Translations under genes and position numbers: made by a program | Shown here: positions 6,456 to 13,504 of the stretch, in pieces | Numbering within the stretch: position 1 is the first letter of the stretch | Layout of the letters: the number at the start of each line of letters is the position of its first letter | NCBI GenBank assembly: GCA_036389375.1 | Contig: DASVQA010000100.1 | Coordinates: 1 to 23,374 of the forward strand | Origin: QHXQ01 sp036389375 | GTDB taxonomy: Bacteria > Acidobacteriota > Blastocatellia > Pyrinomonadales > Pyrinomonadaceae | Length of the DNA stretch: 23,374 bases | Direction of reading: 5' to 3' | Notes under the pieces: model-generated | Told to the model about the DNA's origin: nothing | Seen by the model: only the letters and a program-made list of their open reading frames with translations | The model's database searches: none

Positions 6456-8402
6456 ATGCGAAGCAATCATAACGATCTGGCCTGGCGCGGACTGTTCTAC
6501 GTGCTGGCCGGCCTGCTCTTATTCGTCGGTTTTGGCCTGAACGCCCGCGCTGCTCAGCACGAGCAGCACGAAGGTCACGACATGCACGCCATGTCCAAGC
6601 CAAAGCCGAAAGCGAAACCGAAAAAGAGATCGAAAGCGACACCGCGCAGACGCGCCCCGCAAAGACGCGCCACCCAACCTACGCCCGCGCCGCCTGCGCC
6701 CGCAGACATGCATAGCGGTCACGACATGCATGGCACACACGACATGCACAACATGGCGCAGCCCACGCCTACGCCGCCCGCACCGGGCGCTGCAAACGTG
6801 CAGATGCCGCCCGCGCCGCATACGCACGAGCAGCCCGCGCCCGCTTCGTCCGCTTCAGCACCAAGCGCCGCACCGACGACCGCTACGCCCGACGCTACGC
6901 CGCCGCCGCACGACATGAACATGCACAGCGGACACGACATGCCCACCGGTCATGTACCCGACACTCAAACGCCAGCCACCAGCGCAACGCCGCCGGCCAC
7001 CACCGACGCGCCCGCGCAGCCACCGGCCGCACATGACATGCACGCCGGGCACAACATGCCGGGCATGAGCCACGAGGGCAGCATGACCAGCGTGGCGGAG
7101 GCGGACGTGAACGAACTGTTCGTTATGTCGGGCGACGACATGGCGGTGCGTGTCGGCACAAGCGCGCACAACGTCATGCCGATGGGACAGATGGGTTCGG
7201 GCACGGCATGGCAGCCGGCGGCCTCGCCCTTGAATATGCTGCACAAGAGCGTGGGCGATTGGCGTCTGATGCTGCATTACAACTTCGTGGGCGCGCTCAA
7301 CCGGCAGGGCGGCCCGCGCGGCGTCACCAAGATCGAATCGGCGAACTGGTTCATGCCGATGGCCTACCGGCGCGTCGGGCCGGGCACGCTGCAACTGCGG
7401 GCGATGTTGAGTCTGGAACCGTTCACGTTCCCGCCGGGCGGCTCAGGCTTGCTCTTTCAAACCGGCGAAACCTACAAGGGGCAACCGTTAATTGACCGCC
7501 AACACCCGCACGATCTCTTCATGGAACTCTCGGCGCAGTACACCGCGCCTATCGGCGAACGCGCGACGTGGTTCGGCTACTTCGGCTATCCGGGCGAACC
7601 AGCGCTCGGCCCCGTCGCCTTCATGCACCGCACGTCGGCTTCAGAGAATCCATCAGCCACGCTCGCGCATCATCTGCAAGACTCGACGCACATCTCCTTC
7701 GGCGTCTTCACAACCGGCTTCACCTATCGCTGGTTCAAACTCGAAGGCTCCGTCTTCAACGGGCGCGAGCCGGACGAGAATCGTTACAACTTCGAGGCGC
7801 ACACCTGGAACTCGCGCGCCGCGCGGCTCAGCTTTGCGCCGACGCGCAACTGGACGTTCCAACTCAGTCACGGTCTGCTGCGCCACCCCGAAGCGCTTGA
7901 GCCGGGCGACACGCGCCGCACGACCGCTTCCATGCAGTACGACCGCACGTTTGCGCGCGGCAATTTCGCCGCCGCCTTTATCTGGGGGCGCAATCACATC
8001 GCCCGCCACGAAGCCGAGCGCGCCAATTTGAACAGCTACACGGGCGAAGCGACCATCAACTTCAGCGAGCGGAATTATCTCTACACGCGGCTCGAACTGG
8101 TTGATAAAGACGAACTGCTGCGCGCGGCCGAACGCGCGGCGCTGGGCTTGTCGGACGAGCACCCGCGCTTCCGCATCGGCGCGTACACCTTCGGCTACGT
8201 GCGCGACCTGTTGGATACGGGCCAAGTGCTGTTGGGCCTCGGCGGCGATACGACTTTTTACTCGACGCCTGCGGCGCTCGATCCCGTTTACGGCAGCAAC
8301 CCGACCTCCTTCAAAATCTTCTTCCGCATCCGGCCGAGCCGCATGCGGATGGCCGACCACGCCGGGCACGCGGGCCACACGACGATGCCGGCTAACAATT
8401 GA
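6456..8402 (+). CDS. His/Met-rich probable outer-membrane beta-barrel protein, copper-cluster
   Basis: A 648-residue secreted protein. The signal peptide covers residues 1-32 (cleavage near ARA-A). Residues 33-210 are disordered, with a basic stretch (PKPKAKPKKRSK, 48-60), Pro/Ala linkers and repeated His-Asp-Met motifs: EGHDMHAM, SGHDMHGTHDMHNM, HDMNMHSGHDM and HDMHAGHNMPGM. Such His/Met clusters bind copper in CopB/PcoB-like proteins. Residues 255-628 form a conserved domain (SVGDWRLMLHYNF, LIDRQHPHDLFMELSAQY) with alternating strands; the end FKIFFRIRP resembles a final barrel strand, followed by a His tail (HAGHAGH). I infer an outer-membrane barrel that binds or exports copper. The ATG at 6456 is chosen because GGAGAGG lies six bases upstream; the longer frame starts inside that site. 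Confidence 0.75.
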   Translation: MRSNHNDLAWRGLFYVLAGLLLFVGFGLNARAAQHEQHEGHDMHAMSKPKPKAKPKKRSKATPRRRAPQRRATQPTPAPPAPADMHSGHDMHGTHDMHNMAQPTPTPPAPGAANVQMPPAPHTHEQPAPASSASAPSAAPTTATPDATPPPHDMNMHSGHDMPTGHVPDTQTPATSATPPATTDAPAQPPAAHDMHAGHNMPGMSHEGSMTSVAEADVNELFVMSGDDMAVRVGTSAHNVMPMGQMGSGTAWQPAASPLNMLHKSVGDWRLMLHYNFVGALNRQGGPRGVTKIESANWFMPMAYRRVGPGTLQLRAMLSLEPFTFPPGGSGLLFQTGETYKGQPLIDRQHPHDLFMELSAQYTAPIGERATWFGYFGYPGEPALGPVAFMHRTSASENPSATLAHHLQDSTHISFGVFTTGFTYRWFKLEGSVFNGREPDENRYNFEAHTWNSRAARLSFAPTRNWTFQLSHGLLRHPEALEPGDTRRTTASMQYDRTFARGNFAAAFIWGRNHIARHEAERANLNSYTGEATINFSERNYLYTRLELVDKDELLRAAERAALGLSDEHPRFRIGAYTFGYVRDLLDTGQVLLGLGGDTTFYSTPAALDPVYGSNPTSFKIFFRIRPSRMRMADHAGHAGHTTMPANN

Positions 8403-8670
8403 TGCGCGCGCGCCGGCGGGCGCGGCCCGGTGACGGATGAATGACACGCAGTCTGTCTCTGTGTCGCACCGCCCGTCGCGCCCGTTTGCGCCGCATCTCT
8501 TTTTCTCACGTTTCGTTCACGGGTGCATCGCACGCGCTCATTGCGGTAAGATGTAGCCGTTCCCCCGTAAGGCGTGACATTTAGCTGCCGCCCCCGCTTT
8601 GCCGGCAACGCTTTTCATTCTCCCTGTACGCCGTCTAATTTTTGCAGGACACCCGATGAGGAGGAAAAGT

Positions 8671-9402
8671 ATGAACGGAAAGATGACGCGCAAGTTAGCG
8701 GGCGTGCTCGGTACGCTACTGCTACTAGGCACAGGTTTCAGCAACGCCTCGGCCCAGAAGAGTTACACCAAAGCCAACGCCGACGCGCGCAAGCAGACGG
8801 CCAAAGCGGCGGCTGCGTTCAAACAGATCATGGGCGTGCCGGATAAGGCGATCCCGAAGGAGTTGCTTGATAAGGCCGAGGCGGTCGCCGTCTGCCCGGA
8901 CGTGATCAAGGCTGGCATCCTGTTGGTCGGCGGGCGCGGCGGGCGCTGCGTCATCAGCCGGCGCATCGCGGGCGGTTGGAGCGCGCCCGCGTTCTTCAAT
9001 CTCGGCGGCGGCAGCATCGGCCCGCAGATCGGCGCTTCGTCCACAGACTTCGTGCTGCTCTTTATGAACGAGGGCGCGCTGGGCGGGCTGCTCGAAGACA
9101 AGTTCGAGTTGGGCGGTGAGGCGGGCGTCGCCGCCGGCCCCATCGGGCGCACGGCGGCGGCTTCGACCGACGCGCAGTTGAAGGCCGGCATCCTGACCTA
9201 CTCGCGCAGCAAGGGCGCTTTTATCGGCGCGGAACTGAAGGGCGTCGTCATCAACCCGGACAACAACGACAACGAAGGCGTCTATGGCATCAAGGCCAAC
9301 GAAGTCCTCTCAGGTAAGCCCATCACGCGCAAAGGCAAGGCGTGGATGCCGCAGAGCGTCAAGATTTTCCCGCTCACGCTGGCGCGCTACTCTCTGCGTT
9401 AG
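8671..9402 (+). CDS. SYLF-domain (Ysc84-like) secreted protein, first copy
   Basis: A 243-residue protein with a signal peptide (1-28, cleavage after ASA) and a SYLF/DUF500 domain over about residues 40-243. Conserved stretches are IPKELLDKAEAVAVCPDV, GGRGGRCVISRR, GGWSAPAFFNLGGGSIGPQIGAS, DFVLLFMNEGA, LTYSRSKGAFIGAELKG and the end ARYSLR. In eukaryotes the domain binds phosphoinositides; in bacteria its role is poorly known, perhaps envelope lipid or stress related. The start at 8671 is chosen because GAGGAGG lies six bases upstream; two earlier in-frame starts lack this and would bury the signal peptide. The next gene is a paralogue. Confidence 0.9.
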   Translation: MNGKMTRKLAGVLGTLLLLGTGFSNASAQKSYTKANADARKQTAKAAAAFKQIMGVPDKAIPKELLDKAEAVAVCPDVIKAGILLVGGRGGRCVISRRIAGGWSAPAFFNLGGGSIGPQIGASSTDFVLLFMNEGALGGLLEDKFELGGEAGVAAGPIGRTAAASTDAQLKAGILTYSRSKGAFIGAELKGVVINPDNNDNEGVYGIKANEVLSGKPITRKGKAWMPQSVKIFPLTLARYSLR

Positions 9403-9433
9403 CACGCTCTAAAGGAGTGGCACGATAAATCGT

Positions 9434-9502
9434 CGGGGCAAGGCTGCTCCCCGCCCGCTTGGCTGCATCACACAAGCGAGCGGGGAGGCAGCACCCGCCC
9501 CG
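9434..9502. repeat. Long GC-rich hairpin between the two SYLF genes
   Basis: An inner stem joins 9443-9461 (GCTGCTCCCCGCCCGCTTG) to 9473-9492 with a mismatch and a one-base bulge around an 11-base loop. An outer stem joins 9434-9439 (CGGGGC) to 9497-9502 (GCCCCG). No T-run follows on the plus strand. It ends 37 bases before the second SYLF start, leaving the GAGGAG ribosome-binding site free. It could be an attenuator, an RNA-stabilising processing element or a small palindromic repeat. Confidence 0.7.
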
Positions 9503-9538
9503 CCGGAGTTGGCAATTACCTTCGAGGAGAGAAGCACA

Positions 9539-10318
9539 ATGAAGCGTCCCCCACGCAGCCACGTCGTCGCCCTGTTTATCGCCAGCCTTTGCCTGTCGGG
9601 CCTGACCGTGCAGGCGCAGGAGCCGGAGCAGCCCGCGCAGCGCGAGCGCCGCGTGGCCACGACCGATGCAACGCCGACGCCGCCCGCTGACGACAAGCGC
9701 GCAGACGAAGCGGCGCGCAAGGCCGAAGCGGCGGCGCGCGTCTTCACGCAGATCATGAAGGCGCGCGACAACGCGATCCCCAAAGAGTTGATCGACCGCG
9801 CAGAGGCGGTCGCCGTCTTTCCCGGCGTGTTGAAGGCCGGCTTCATCGTGGGCGGACGCGGCGGCAACGGCGTCATCAGCCGCCGGGTGAAAGGCGGTTG
9901 GACGCAGCCGGCCTTCTTTACGCTGCGCGGCGGCAGCGTCGGCCCGCAGATCGGCGCATCGAAGACCGACTTTGTGCTGCTCTTTATGAACGAGGGCGCG
10001 GTGCAGGGTCTGTTGGAAGACAAGTTCGAGATGGGCGGCGAGGCGAGCGCGGCGGCGGGGCCCGTCGGGCGCGCAGCCAGCGCGACGACCAATCTTACGC
10101 TCGACGCAGGCATCCTCTCCTACTCGCGCTCGAAGGGGTTGTTCGCCGGGCTTGAACTCAAAGGCGCGGTCGTCAACCCCGACAACAAACTGAATCAAGC
10201 CATCTACGGCCAAAAGGCCGATCAGATTCTTAACAACGTGGATCGCGTTGACCTCAACAAAGTGCCCGCCGCTGTCCGCATCTTCCCCGTCACGCTCGCG
10301 CGTTACTCACGCCGTTAG
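9539..10318 (+). CDS. SYLF-domain (Ysc84-like) secreted protein, second copy
   Basis: A 259-residue paralogue of the preceding gene. A signal peptide (1-27, ending VQAQ) is followed by a charged Pro/Thr linker (28-60) that the first copy lacks, then the SYLF domain (about 60-259). Shared blocks include IPKELIDRAEAVAVFPGV, GGRGGNGVISRRV, GGWTQPAFF, GSVGPQIGAS, DFVLLFMNEGA, LSYSRSKGLFAGLELKG and the end LARYSRR. It lacks the two domain Cys of copy one (Cys75 and Cys93 there are Phe and Asn here), so the copies have diverged. The ATG at 9539 is preceded by GAGGAG with good spacing. The copies are probably a tandem duplication, perhaps one transcript. Confidence 0.9.
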   Translation: MKRPPRSHVVALFIASLCLSGLTVQAQEPEQPAQRERRVATTDATPTPPADDKRADEAARKAEAAARVFTQIMKARDNAIPKELIDRAEAVAVFPGVLKAGFIVGGRGGNGVISRRVKGGWTQPAFFTLRGGSVGPQIGASKTDFVLLFMNEGAVQGLLEDKFEMGGEASAAAGPVGRAASATTNLTLDAGILSYSRSKGLFAGLELKGAVVNPDNKLNQAIYGQKADQILNNVDRVDLNKVPAAVRIFPVTLARYSRR

Positions 10319-10361
10319 GCCGGGCCGGATCGTAGTCCTCACTTAGGCCGCGCTCGAAGCT

Positions 10362-10390
10362 TTGACGCTCGGATTGCGCGGGCGCATACT
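10362..10390 (+). promoter_or_regulatory. Possible sigma70-type promoter of the mosaic secreted protein
   Basis: TTGACG at 10362-10367 and CATACT at 10385-10390 are separated by 17 bases, 57 bases upstream of the ATG at 10448. The -35 matches five of six consensus bases and the -10 four of six. Position and spacing are suitable, but no further evidence supports it. Confidence 0.4.
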
Positions 10391-10447
10391 CTACCCATCT
10401 CACCGGGGCTGGCGATCCTTAACGTAGTGGCAACAGGAGCAAGGTAG

Positions 10448-12493
10448 ATGAGTCCTCACATAACTAATCGCAGGCAACAATCAAAGGCAGGTGTTTGGCA
10501 ACTTGTGCTGCTCGGCTCGTTCCTGCTTGTGTGTGGACTTGGAATTATATCTAGCACGGCCCAATCAGTGCAGAATGAAGAACGTGAGTTTGAAGATAAA
10601 ATACCTAAGCACCTTCCGATCAAAGTTAAGCTCAAGAACCCTGAGAAGGTAAAGAACCTGCAAAACGAAAATTGGCTGCGGGAGTTGGAGATCGAGGTCG
10701 AAAATAGAGCGGACAAGCCGATCTACTATCTGAGATTTGCGGTAGTTTTACCTGACACGAAGACCGAAAACAATCGCGGATTGGCCTTCCCCATACAGTA
10801 CGGCAGAGATGAACTGTCAGATTACAGCACCCTGCCTCAACCGAGCGATGTGCCGATCAAGCCGGGCGAAAGTTATTCCTTCAAAATTCCTGTCAACCTT
10901 CAGCAAGGGTGGGAACACTTCGTCGCGCGGCGCGGCATCTCGAAAAACGTGCCGAAGAAAGTCCAATTCATCTTTCAAGACCTTAATTTTGGCGATGGCA
11001 CGGGCTTCACAATCATGGACGGTGTGCCGGTTGACATTCACAAAAAGCGGGCGGATGGTGCTTGTGTGAATGATAAGAAAGGGGGCATTAGCACGTCTGC
11101 GGCCAGCACTCTATCTGGCCGTCTATTCATACCAGCGCTTCAACGACAAACCTTCTTACCGGCAAGCTTTCTGCCGGTAAATTTGTCTCTGGCAGATTCC
11201 TCTAAGTTAATAGCAACTAGCTTACTTAGTTCAGACATCTGCTGCCCCGGGTCATCTTGTGACTACATAAAGAATGTCAAACATACTTGTTGTGGGATGA
11301 CAGTGAATAAAGTTGGCTCAGCAGCTTGTTCCGATCCGCTAGGAGGTTGCAGAACATACTTTAGCGAAGACGTGTCTTGCAATAATGACATCGGCACTTT
11401 TTGCATAGAAGATTTTCTAATCTCCTGCCCGACACCAACCCCGACCCCGCCGCCGACGCCATCACCGAGCGGCACGCCAACGCCCTGCCCGACGCCAACC
11501 TTAGCTGATTATGGCTGTCAGCCAAACGAGGGCTGTCTGCCCTTCGATGGCCCCCTCTGCCAGCACTTCTGGGATTGTCACTCATGCTTCGGCCCCGGCC
11601 AGCTAGAGCTAGATCGCTGCCTCTATCCACCGCCAGATGACGGTTGCCCAGACGGTTATTTCCCAAGCACCAATCTGCATTGTTGCATACCGTTTGTGAC
11701 ACCCACGCCGACACCTAACCCGACCCCTCAACCGACGCCAACACCGATTCCAATAACAGCCGACGACTTTTGCACCACGCCCGGCATCGGCGGCTATTGC
11801 CCGCCCGGCTCAATCTATGACCCGAACACGGAGCGCTGCTGCTTCAGTGGGCCGGGTAACTGCCAGTTCAATTACGGCGCAGCCTATTGGTGCGCCAGCA
11901 CCGGCGGCTACTACGACCCGGACGTGTGCCTGTGCGACCCCACCACGCCCATCCTAATCGACGTAGCGGGCGATGGCTTCAATCTGACCAGCGTGGCGGG
12001 CGGCGTCCGCTTCGACCTCAACAGCGACGGCGCGCCCGAACACCTCGCGTGGACAAGTGCCAACACGGACGACGCATGGCTCGCGCTCGACCGTAACGGC
12101 GACGGGCTGATCAACAACGGGCGGGAACTGTTCGGCAACTTCACGCCGCAGCCCGAACCCGCCGCCGGTACAGCTAAAAACGGCTTCCGCGCCTTAGCCG
12201 AATACGATAGACCGGCACAGGGCGGTAACGGCGACGGCACACTCGACGACCGGGACGCCATCTTCGCCCACTTACGGCTCTGGCAGGACGCGAATCACAA
12301 CGGCGTCTCCGAGCCGGGCGAGTTGCGCAGTCTGCCGGCGCTGGACGTGGTCGCTCTCCACCTCGATTATCGTGAGTCGAAACGGACTGATCAGTATGGC
12401 AATCAGTTTCGCTACCGCGCGCAGGTGGACGACGCGCGGCACGCGCACATCGGGCGCTGGGCGTGGGACGTGTTCTTAGTCCACGCGCCTTAA
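10448..12493 (+). CDS. Mosaic secreted protein: Ig-like N-domain, Cys/Pro-rich middle, Ca-binding-like C-domain
   Basis: A 681-residue secreted protein of unknown function. The signal peptide is about residues 14-39. Residues 55-200 are a conserved domain I recall from Blastocatellia (PIKVKLKNPEKVK, RELEIEVENRADKPIYYL, VPIKPGESYSFKIP, FQDLNFGDGTGF), perhaps Ig-like. Residues 260-500 hold about 30 Cys, many as CC pairs, split by Pro/Thr linkers (329-350 and 417-436), suggesting disulfide-rich modules. Residues 500-660 resemble EF-hand or RTX-like calcium sites: DVAGDGFNLTS, DLNSDGAPE, LDRNGDGLINNGRELFG, GNGDGTLDDRDAIF and DANHNGVSEPGEL. Base composition shifts: the first 900 bases are much AT-richer than neighbours, while the last 750 are GC-rich. 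The start has AGGAG/AAGG just upstream. Adhesion or surface display is a guess. Confidence 0.8.
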   Translation: MSPHITNRRQQSKAGVWQLVLLGSFLLVCGLGIISSTAQSVQNEEREFEDKIPKHLPIKVKLKNPEKVKNLQNENWLRELEIEVENRADKPIYYLRFAVVLPDTKTENNRGLAFPIQYGRDELSDYSTLPQPSDVPIKPGESYSFKIPVNLQQGWEHFVARRGISKNVPKKVQFIFQDLNFGDGTGFTIMDGVPVDIHKKRADGACVNDKKGGISTSAASTLSGRLFIPALQRQTFLPASFLPVNLSLADSSKLIATSLLSSDICCPGSSCDYIKNVKHTCCGMTVNKVGSAACSDPLGGCRTYFSEDVSCNNDIGTFCIEDFLISCPTPTPTPPPTPSPSGTPTPCPTPTLADYGCQPNEGCLPFDGPLCQHFWDCHSCFGPGQLELDRCLYPPPDDGCPDGYFPSTNLHCCIPFVTPTPTPNPTPQPTPTPIPITADDFCTTPGIGGYCPPGSIYDPNTERCCFSGPGNCQFNYGAAYWCASTGGYYDPDVCLCDPTTPILIDVAGDGFNLTSVAGGVRFDLNSDGAPEHLAWTSANTDDAWLALDRNGDGLINNGRELFGNFTPQPEPAAGTAKNGFRALAEYDRPAQGGNGDGTLDDRDAIFAHLRLWQDANHNGVSEPGELRSLPALDVVALHLDYRESKRTDQYGNQFRYRAQVDDARHAHIGRWAWDVFLVHAP

Positions 12494-12584
12494 TCCTTGG
12501 CCGGCGTGCAGCACCAACATGGCTCATAGGTCAATCCGCGCGGGCGCGTAGTTTTGTTTATCGAACGCCGGGCGCGTTTCTGCC

Positions 12585-12613
12585 TTGACGCTCTTAGCAA
12601 CGGGGCATAGAAT
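12585..12613 (+). promoter_or_regulatory. Sigma70-type promoter of lexA
   Basis: TTGACG (12585-12590) and TAGAAT (12608-12613) with a 17-base spacer, 65 bases upstream of the lexA start. Both hexamers match consensus at five of six positions. I could not recognise a GAAC/GTTC-type SOS box overlapping it. Confidence 0.75.
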
Positions 12614-12677
12614 CCACGCCAACCGGCAGGCAGTTGAAGATTTTCAGTTCCTCGCTGCCGGAGAGGAGTCTCGTTAT

Positions 12678-13307
12678 ATGCAACCCCGCACGCAGCGCCA
12701 GAAAGAGATTCTCGACTACATCGCGCGCTTCATCGAGCGGCACGGTTATGAACCGTCCTACGCCCAGATCGCGCGCCACTTCGGCATCTCCTCGAAGGCG
12801 ACCATCGCCAAACACATCGAGGCGCTGGAACGGCGTGGCTTGATCGCGCGCCGCCGCGAGAACGGCTCGTTTGCGCTCGACGTGCAGGTGGAAGAACCTG
12901 ACAGCGACGCGCTCTGCGAAGTGCCGCTCTTAGGTCGCATCGCGGCGGGTGCGCCGATTGAAGCGGTCGGCGGCGAGCAGGCAGACAAGCTCAGCGTGCC
13001 GCGCTTCCTCTTGGGGCGCACACGCCCCGAACATGTCTATGCTTTGCGCGTCGCGGGCGACTCGATGGTGGACGAACATATCTGCGACGGCGACATCGCG
13101 CTCATCGAGAACCGCACCGAAGCGCGCGACGGCGAGATCGTCGTCGCCCTGATCGGCGGCAGCCACGCGACCTTAAAACGTCTCCACCGCTATGGCCGCG
13201 AAGTCGAACTGCGCCCCGCCAATTCCAGTCACGCGCCGATCCGTCTGCCCGCCGCCCAAGTGCAAGTGCAAGGCATCTTCCGCGGCCTCCTGCGCCCTGC
13301 GATCTGA
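12678..13307 (+). CDS. lexA: LexA repressor, SOS regulator with autocleavage domain
   Basis: A 209-residue repressor of the SOS regulon. The N-terminal winged helix (about 1-65) contains SYAQIARHFGISSKATIAKHIEALERRGLI. The C-terminal S24 peptidase domain has the self-cleavage site GRIAAG (Ala90-Gly91), catalytic Ser129 (AGDSMVDEHICDGD) and catalytic Lys167 (ATLKRLHR), so activity looks intact and RecA-stimulated self-cleavage is expected. The start at 12678 is chosen because LexA-family N-termini begin just before QRQKEILDYI and GAGGAG lies upstream; the frame continues 31 codons further 5', but that part overlaps the promoter. A strong stem-loop with T5 follows. It is most likely monocistronic. 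Confidence 0.96.
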   Translation: MQPRTQRQKEILDYIARFIERHGYEPSYAQIARHFGISSKATIAKHIEALERRGLIARRRENGSFALDVQVEEPDSDALCEVPLLGRIAAGAPIEAVGGEQADKLSVPRFLLGRTRPEHVYALRVAGDSMVDEHICDGDIALIENRTEARDGEIVVALIGGSHATLKRLHRYGREVELRPANSSHAPIRLPAAQVQVQGIFRGLLRPAI

Positions 13308-13319
13308 AAGACAGCGCCG

Positions 13320-13403
13320 AGTGCCAAGTGGCGAGGGCCGAGTGATGAGTTAAGGAGTTTCTGCCTGCTCATCACACATCACTCATCACTTGTCACTGTT
13401 TTT
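13320..13403 (+). terminator. Intrinsic terminator after lexA with long imperfect stem
   Basis: The arms 13320-13349 and 13368-13397 pair over about 30 positions with seven or eight mismatches; the inner 10 bases AGTGATGAGT and a 13381-13390 copy can also pair perfectly in a shifted register. T5 follows at 13399-13403. The arms are degenerate tandem units of the type GAGTGATGAGT / ATCACTCATCACT. It starts 13 bases after the lexA stop. Confidence 0.75.
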
Positions 13404-13504
13404 CATGCCTGTTTCTCCTCTGAATCAAAATACATTCGCAACAAAAACCGGCCATGCTGCGGCGCACACTGAACAGGTTAGTTGCAGCAAAGGAGTAAAG
13501 AGCT

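Noticed and set aside
5739..6470. 243-codon open frame on the minus strand over the Cys/His secreted gene
   Set aside because: No good ribosome-binding site; the plus-strand frame has a signal peptide and ribosome-binding site. Some doubt remains because the plus-strand protein has no clear family.
12494..12677. SOS box upstream of lexA
   Set aside because: I looked for GAAC-N4-GTTC, GTTC-N7-GTTC and CTGT-N8-ACAG patterns. GAAC at 12563 and GTT-containing words nearby are not properly spaced, so no site is claimed.
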